Assembly: GCA_900549555.1 (NCBI GenBank)
Contig: UROO01000035.1
Coordinates: 1 to 17,166 of the forward strand
Source: an uncultured Collinsella sp.
Lineage (GTDB): Bacteria; Actinomycetota; Coriobacteriia; Coriobacteriales; Coriobacteriaceae
DNA: 17,166 bases
Direction of reading: 5' to 3'
The notes under the pieces were generated by a model that saw only the letters and a program-made list of their open reading frames with translations, was not told the DNA's origin and did not search any database. The number at the start of each line of letters is the position of its first letter. Within the stretch, counting starts at the first letter, position 1. The position numbers were made by a program, and so were the translations under genes. Shown here one piece after another: positions 13,179 through 17,166 of this stretch.

Positions 13179-14849
13179 CTAGTGGCGGAGTCCCAGCAAG
13201 CCGCGGCCGCGATGACGGGCCTCGGCGGACACCTGGGCGTGCGGGCCGGCGGCCTTGACGGACTCGGGAAGGTGCGAGTACTTCTTCTCGAAGTTCTCCT
13301 CGAACATCACCGCCAGATTGTGCGCTGCCTCGTCGTAGCGCGCGGTGCTCTGCCAGTACTGGCGCGGCACCAGGATGCCGTCGGGCACACCGTGGCACGT
13401 AGTGGGAATGTCGACATTAAAGATATCGTCGTGCACAAACTCGCTGTCCTCGATGGTACCGTCGAGGGCGCGAGCGACCAGGGCGCGCGTGTAAGCCAGC
13501 TCGATGCGATGGCCCACGCCATAACCGCCGCCAATCCAACCGGTGTTGACCAGGTAGACGCGCGTGCGGCCGTCGGCGATGCGCTCGCCGAGCATCTTAG
13601 CGTAGACCATGGGGTCGAGCGGCATAAACGGCTCGCCAAACAGCGAGGAGAACGTGGGCGTGGGCTCGGTGACGCCAACCTCGGTGCCGGGGATCTTGGC
13701 CGTAAAGCCCGTCACAAAGTGATACATGGCGGCGTCGGCCGTCAGGCGCGAGATAGGCGGCAGCACGCCAAAGGCATCGCAGGTCAGGAACAGCACGACG
13801 CTGGGAGTGGTGCCCATGCCCTTGGTCCACGCGTTGGGGATATGCTCGACGGGATAGGCCACGCGCGTGTTGTGCGTGATCGAGATGTCGTCGTAGTTGG
13901 GCTTGCGGTTCTCGTCGAGCACCACGTTTTCGCAAATGGCGCCAAAACGGACGGCGTTGAAGATCTCGGGCTCGTGGAAGGCGTCCAGGCCCTCGCATTT
14001 GGCGTAGCAGCCACCCTCGATGTTGAAGATGCCCATGTCGGACCAACCGTGCTCGTCGTCGCCGATCAGCAGGCGCGTGGGATTGGCCGAAAGCGTGGTC
14101 TTGCCGGTGCCGGACAGGCCAAAGAACACGGCGGTCTCGTGCGTGACGGGATCCATGCTGGCCGAGCAATGCATGGGCAGCACGTCGTCCTCGACAGGCA
14201 GCAGGTAGTTCATGACACTGAAGATGGACTTTTTGATTTCGCCGGAGTAGCCGGTACCCGCGACCAAAATCACGCGCTCCTGGAAGTTGATGACCACGGC
14301 GGCGCTGGAGTTGAGGCCCTTGATGGCGGGATCGCACTGGTAACCGGGCGCTGCGAGCACGCAGAAGTCGGGTTCGCCGGTGCGCGCGATTTCGCGGGCA
14401 AGCGGGCGGGCGAGCATCTGCTTAATAAAGAGTGCCTGGCTGGCACGCTCGCAGGCAACGAGCAGGCGACGCGTGTGGTTGCGGTCGGCGCCCGCCATGC
14501 CGCGGGTGACGAACACGTCGCGCTCGTTGAGATAGTCGACGATGCCGGCCTTGATGGCCTCATAGCTCTCGACGGACAGCGGGCGGTTGACCGCGCCCCA
14601 GGCGATTTTGTCGTGCACGTCGGGCGTGTCGACGATAAAGCGGTCGTTGGGCGAACGGCCAGTGCGCTCCCCTGTCTCGATCACCAGCGCGCCATTGGAT
14701 GCCATGCGGCCTTCTTCGCGGCGGATAGCGTGTTCGACGAGCTCCGCGGCGGGTAGATCGACCAGCAGACGGGGCTGATTCTCGGCGGGATCTTCAACGA
14801 GCGTAATACCAAAGTTGGACAAAACTTCTGCAGGGGTAACACCAGGCAT
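13179..14849 (-). CDS. pckA: Phosphoenolpyruvate carboxykinase (ATP)
   Basis: 556 residues from ATG 14849, with AAAGGAGG four bases upstream, the strongest ribosome site in the window. The enzyme interconverts oxaloacetate plus ATP with PEP, CO2 and ADP in the cytoplasm. In fermenting gut anaerobes it often runs toward oxaloacetate. Seen: ETGERTGRSPNDRF (58-71), GTGYSGEIKKSIF (198-210, substrate and metal site), and MHCSAS (226-231). The P-loop is GLSGTGKTTLSA (244-255), followed by IGDDEHGW (262-269, kinase-2 aspartates), EIFNAVRFGAICENVV (295-310) and TRVAYP (328-333). The length is slightly above the usual 525-540, owing to a basic C-terminal tail (SAEARHRGRGLLGLRH). Upstream lies a perfect palindrome that may be a carbon-control operator. 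Confidence 0.96.
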   Translation of the reverse strand: MPGVTPAEVLSNFGITLVEDPAENQPRLLVDLPAAELVEHAIRREEGRMASNGALVIETGERTGRSPNDRFIVDTPDVHDKIAWGAVNRPLSVESYEAIKAGIVDYLNERDVFVTRGMAGADRNHTRRLLVACERASQALFIKQMLARPLAREIARTGEPDFCVLAAPGYQCDPAIKGLNSSAAVVINFQERVILVAGTGYSGEIKKSIFSVMNYLLPVEDDVLPMHCSASMDPVTHETAVFFGLSGTGKTTLSANPTRLLIGDDEHGWSDMGIFNIEGGCYAKCEGLDAFHEPEIFNAVRFGAICENVVLDENRKPNYDDISITHNTRVAYPVEHIPNAWTKGMGTTPSVVLFLTCDAFGVLPPISRLTADAAMYHFVTGFTAKIPGTEVGVTEPTPTFSSLFGEPFMPLDPMVYAKMLGERIADGRTRVYLVNTGWIGGGYGVGHRIELAYTRALVARALDGTIEDSEFVHDDIFNVDIPTTCHGVPDGILVPRQYWQSTARYDEAAHNLAVMFEENFEKKYSHLPESVKAAGPHAQVSAEARHRGRGLLGLRH

Positions 14850-14890
14850 GGGGCCTCCTTTAAAAACGCGACACGCGGACGCGGCACGCA

Positions 14891-14939
14891 CTTTACTCAC
14901 GTAAAGCCCGTTGTACCCGATATGCAAAAACGTTTTTGC
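14891..14939. promoter_or_regulatory. Candidate operators upstream of pckA
   Basis: GCAAAAACGTTTTTGC (14924-14939) is a perfect 16-bp palindrome centred on CG, 75-90 bases before the pckA ATG. A CG-centred AT-rich palindrome is the form bound by LacI/GalR-family regulators, including CcpA-like proteins. It matches the inner part of a cre site but not the ends. A second small inverted repeat, CTTTAC/GTAAAG (14891-14906), lies closer to the gene. I could not assign the -35 and -10. Confidence 0.45.
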
Positions 14940-14996
14940 GGCAACGGCGAAGCGCCCGCCCAACGGTCAAAAATCACAGGCAAGCGGCCTAGCCAT

Positions 14997-15038
14997 TGGG
15001 GACACTCTTGAACAGGCAACAACCAAGGAGTGTCCCCA
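14997..15038. repeat. Hairpin repeat with TGGGGACACTC arms
   Basis: TGGGGACACTCTTG (14997-15010) pairs with CAAGGAGTGTCCCCA (15024-15038), leaving one unpaired G. Its right arm is followed at once by the larger element at 15042, and the pair is related to the degenerate copy at 1957-2020. Confidence 0.82.
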
Positions 15039-15041
15039 GAT

Positions 15042-15101
15042 GCCGGCACTTAGGGACGCTCCCAAAGTGTCGGCACATAAGGAGCGTCCCTAAGTGCCGA
15101 C
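15042..15101. repeat. Long hairpin repeat with 21-bp arms
   Basis: The left arm 15042-15062 and right arm 15081-15101 are complementary at 20 of 21 positions; the core is CACTTAGGGACGCTCC. The 18-base loop repeats part of the arm (GTGTCGGCAC). The hairpin carries GGGAC within the stem rather than the loop. Confidence 0.88.
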
Positions 15102-15125
15102 TACTGAATGGCACCGCCTACAATA

Positions 15126-15173
15126 TTGAACAACCTGTTCAAAAACACGAGCAAACGCCGTCGTGTCTATACT
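15126..15173 (+). promoter_or_regulatory. Promoter region of the flippase gene with a 17-bp palindrome
   Basis: TATACT (15168-15173) is a good -10, 28 bases before the start codon, but no -35 lies at normal spacing. The palindrome TTGAACA-ACC-TGTTCAA (15126-15142) lies where an activator could stand in for a weak -35. This is inference from position. Confidence 0.4.
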
Positions 15174-15201
15174 AGAGCGCAGCAATAGAAAGGACTCCGC
15201 C

Positions 15202-16782
15202 TTGAGCATCTCGCCTCTCGATAGTATTCGCCGCGCCATCGCCCGCCGCAATGGCGTCGCCGACCCCGCCGTAGCGAGCAGCGACACTGCAAAGGCCCAA
15301 GGCGGACGCATCGAGAACGGCCTCTTCCCTGCCTCCCACACGGCCGAGGAGCTCGCACGCATCCAGGAGCTGAGCCAGCGCAACGCCGGCGGGCCCAATA
15401 GCGGCCGAGCCACACGTCGCCGGCGCGAGGGCGATCGCGAGCCCGGCCCCGTCCGCCGCATGGTGAACGCCTGGTGGAACCGCCTGCTCGGCGCTGTCTA
15501 CGGCGGCGGCTTCTCCACGCAGGAAGCCGAATACGAGGAACACGCCACCCGCCGCGACTATCTCTGGAATACCCTGGGCACCGCCGTGTGGGGCTTCGCG
15601 TTTCCGCTGCTCACCATCGTGTCCACGCAGCTTGTGGGCGCCGAGGAAGCAGGTAAATTCTCCATCGCCTTTGTCACCGGCACGCTCATCATGATCGCGT
15701 GCAACTACGGCGTGCGCAATTTCCAAGTCTCGGATATCGACGAGAAGACATCCTTTGCCTCCTACCAGCTCAATCGCTGGCTTTGCGGAGCGCTCGCGCT
15801 GGCCTGCGGCCTTGCATACAGCAGCGCACGCGGCTATGACGCGCATATGGCGACGATCGGTCTGGGCGTCTACCTCTATAAGGCGATCGACGGTGTGGCG
15901 GACGTGTACGAGGGCCGCCTGCAGCAGGCCGATAAACTCTACCTGGCCGGCATGAGCCAAACGCTACGCTCCGCCGGCGTCATCGCGGTCTTTAGCGTGG
16001 CGCTGTTCCTTACGCGCAGCATGCCCATCGCGGCCATGGCCATGGGTGTCACCGCCATCGCCTCGCTCGTGCTGGTCACCGCGCCGCTCGCCCTGCTCGA
16101 GACCGAAAAATCACGCCGCGTGAGCCTGCGCGAGGTCGGCCACCTGTTTGTCCAGTGCGCTCCGCTCTTTGGCGCGCTCTTTATGTTCAACCTTATCGAG
16201 AGCATGCCCAAGTTTGTTATGGAAGGCACGCTGGCTTACAAATACCAGCTGTACTTTAATGCCCTGTTCTTTCCGGCGCAGGCTATTTTGCTGAGCATCG
16301 GATTTGTCTATAAACCGCAGCTTTTGCGTCTGTCGAGCATTTGGGCGAACCCGCGCAAACGCCGCCGTTTTGACTTGATTATTATTGCCGTTATGGCGCT
16401 GATCGTGGCCATCACCGGCGTATGCGCCGCATTTATGGCCGGCCCCGGCATTCCCCTCATGAGCTTTATGTACGGCCTCAACTTTGAGCGCTACCGCACA
16501 TTGGCGCTGCTGATGGTCGTCGCCGGAGGCGTAACCGCGGCCATCGATTTTATCTACGCCATTATCACGGTGCTGCGCCACGCTGGAGACGTCACCAAGA
16601 TCTACCTGATCTGCTTTGCCGTGAGCGTAGTGCTCCCGGTGATCCTGATCAACCTGCTGGGCCTGATGGGTGCCGTCGTGAGCTACCTGGCTATCATGGC
16701 CCTACTGCTGGTGCTGTTGATTGTCGAATACGCCCACATTCGCCAACGCATAGAACGAGACCGCAACCCGTACGGCGCCTAA
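15202..16782 (+). CDS. Polysaccharide (lipid-linked glycan) flippase, MOP superfamily
   Basis: A 526-residue multi-pass membrane protein. The start chosen is TTG 15202, seven bases after AGAAAGGA; the in-frame GTG 15163 lies upstream of that site and overlaps the -10. Residues 1-120 are hydrophilic and basic (RATRRRREGDRE at 69-80), an unusually long cytoplasmic N-terminal tail. About 12 hydrophobic helices follow, from LWNTLGTAVWGFAFPLLTIV (121-140) onward. The NYGVRNFQVSDIDEK segment (168-182) after the second helix and a YEGRLQQADK motif are typical of Wzx/oligosaccharide flippases. Such proteins turn undecaprenyl-linked repeat units to the outer face of the membrane. No glycosyltransferases or polymerase lie next to it, so which glycan it moves is unknown. 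Confidence 0.82.
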   Translation: MSISPLDSIRRAIARRNGVADPAVASSDTAKAQGGRIENGLFPASHTAEELARIQELSQRNAGGPNSGRATRRRREGDREPGPVRRMVNAWWNRLLGAVYGGGFSTQEAEYEEHATRRDYLWNTLGTAVWGFAFPLLTIVSTQLVGAEEAGKFSIAFVTGTLIMIACNYGVRNFQVSDIDEKTSFASYQLNRWLCGALALACGLAYSSARGYDAHMATIGLGVYLYKAIDGVADVYEGRLQQADKLYLAGMSQTLRSAGVIAVFSVALFLTRSMPIAAMAMGVTAIASLVLVTAPLALLETEKSRRVSLREVGHLFVQCAPLFGALFMFNLIESMPKFVMEGTLAYKYQLYFNALFFPAQAILLSIGFVYKPQLLRLSSIWANPRKRRRFDLIIIAVMALIVAITGVCAAFMAGPGIPLMSFMYGLNFERYRTLALLMVVAGGVTAAIDFIYAIITVLRHAGDVTKIYLICFAVSVVLPVILINLLGLMGAVVSYLAIMALLLVLLIVEYAHIRQRIERDRNPYGA

Positions 16783-16799
16783 TTCGAATCAATTTGAAG

Positions 16800-16827
16800 A
16801 AAAAAACGTCGATGTTTTGGCACCGAC
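16800..16827 (-). terminator. Intrinsic terminator for the right-hand minus-strand gene
   Basis: On the minus strand GTCGGTG pairs with CATCGAC (one G-U) around CCAAAA, followed by C, G and seven T. It lies about 150 bases past the stop of the phosphoesterase-like gene and 18 bases from the end of the flippase gene. Confidence 0.7.
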
Positions 16828-16837
16828 AGCGAGCAGT

Positions 16838-16925
16838 CTCGAAGTGCCCCAGGTTGGCGCGAAAGAGGAGCGACGCGTACTTCCGTACGCGAGCGACGGT
16901 TTGAGCGACAAGATGGGGTGCTTCG
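16838..16925. repeat. Large imperfect inverted repeat in the convergent gap
   Basis: The outer arms CGAAGTGCCCCA and TGGGGTGCTTCG pair over 12 positions with two G-T pairs. Inside is a perfect CGCGTAC/GTACGCG hairpin around TTCC, flanked by several GAGCGAC words. A separate perfect CCGCCGTTC/GAACGGCGG hairpin lies at 16948-16969. Transcription from the right-hand gene would pass through all of this before terminating at 16800. Confidence 0.7.
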
Positions 16926-16976
16926 GGGCTGCGCAGCGTCAACGTGGCCGCCGTTCGGTAGAACGGCGGAACAAAG

Positions 16977-17117
16977 TTATTCGCCAGGGAGAATGTTTGC
17001 GTAGAACTCCGCCCCGTCGTCCAGGCGCAGGATGCCCACGCGGCCGAACTCGGAACCGGTGGCCGCCGCACAGTCGATATCGATGCGATCGGGCACGCCG
17101 GCGGTATCCTCGCCACC
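16977..17117 (-). CDS. Metallophosphoesterase-like protein, C-terminal fragment, cut by contig end
   Basis: An open frame enters from the adapter junction and stops at TAA (16979-16977), leaving 46 residues. The sequence GVPDRIDIDCAAATGSEFGR followed by VGILRLDDGAEFYANILPGE resembles the last strands of calcineurin-like Ser/Thr phosphatase or ApaH/PrpE-type phosphoesterases. There an I-D-C/T-G turn is followed by a short strand reading L-x-L-D-D-G. The metal-binding motifs are in the missing part, so assignment rests on the tail alone. It converges with the flippase gene. Confidence 0.55.
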   Translation of the reverse strand, partial: GGEDTAGVPDRIDIDCAAATGSEFGRVGILRLDDGAEFYANILPGE

Positions 17118-17166
17118 CTGTCTCTTATACACATCTCCGAGCCCACGAGACGGACTCCTATCTCGT
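17118..17166 (-). other. Nextera i7 adapter (assembly artefact)
   Basis: The mosaic end CTGTCTCTTATACACATCT (17118-17136), the read-2 tail (17137-17151), index GGACTCCT (17152-17159, the reverse complement of the left index) and the first seven bases of P7 (17160-17166). It is not genomic. Confidence 0.98.

Noticed and set aside
13035..14756. 573-codon plus-strand frame opposite pckA
   Set aside because: A shadow frame typical of high-GC DNA; the minus strand encodes a full PEP carboxykinase with all motifs.
1957..15101. CRISPR array made of the GGGAC-type repeats
   Set aside because: The copies are dispersed, differ in stem sequence, have no regular spacers and no cas genes are nearby.

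Overview
This is a GC-rich 17.2 kb assembly contig of ordinary chromosomal genes. It most likely comes from a Coriobacteriia gut actinobacterium, probably Collinsella. That placement is an inference from gene content, codon use, gene order and the style of intergenic repeats; no database was searched. Both contig ends are Illumina Nextera adapter, with the same i7 index in opposite orientations, so genomic DNA runs only from about 44 to 17117. Each end cuts a gene: proA on the left and a phosphoesterase-like gene on the right.

Layout. (1) 44-5651: 5'-part of proA (-), a proline-iminopeptidase-type hydrolase (+), a nested bidirectional hairpin terminator, proB (-), pncB (-), a small coiled-coil/membrane protein (-), and tRNA-Ala(CGC) (-) with a clear promoter and terminator. 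(2) 5803-9676: a PflX-type radical SAM protein (-), a probable 6S RNA (+), a TagO/WecA-type glycan-lipid initiating transferase (+), and trpS (+) with its terminator. (3) 10123-14849, all on the minus strand: a short MGMT-domain protein, DegV, a MarR regulator, a B3/B4-domain protein with a structured leader, and pckA. (4) 15202-17117: a polysaccharide flippase (+) converging on a truncated phosphoesterase (-).

The coding genes cover proline synthesis and release, NAD salvage, tryptophanyl-tRNA supply, envelope glycan initiation and export, gluconeogenesis or anaplerosis through PEP carboxykinase, and alkylated-DNA handling. I see no phage, insertion sequence, CRISPR array or toxin-antitoxin system.

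The most unusual content is intergenic. At least nine short imperfect palindromes have unrelated stem sequences, and most carry a recurring GGGAC(A/G)G core. Many sit 0-30 bases after a stop codon. Two copies form a 44-bp inverted repeat (43/44 identical) around the MGMT-domain gene. These look like REP/MITE-type elements. Their mobility, and any function in mRNA 3' ends, is inference.
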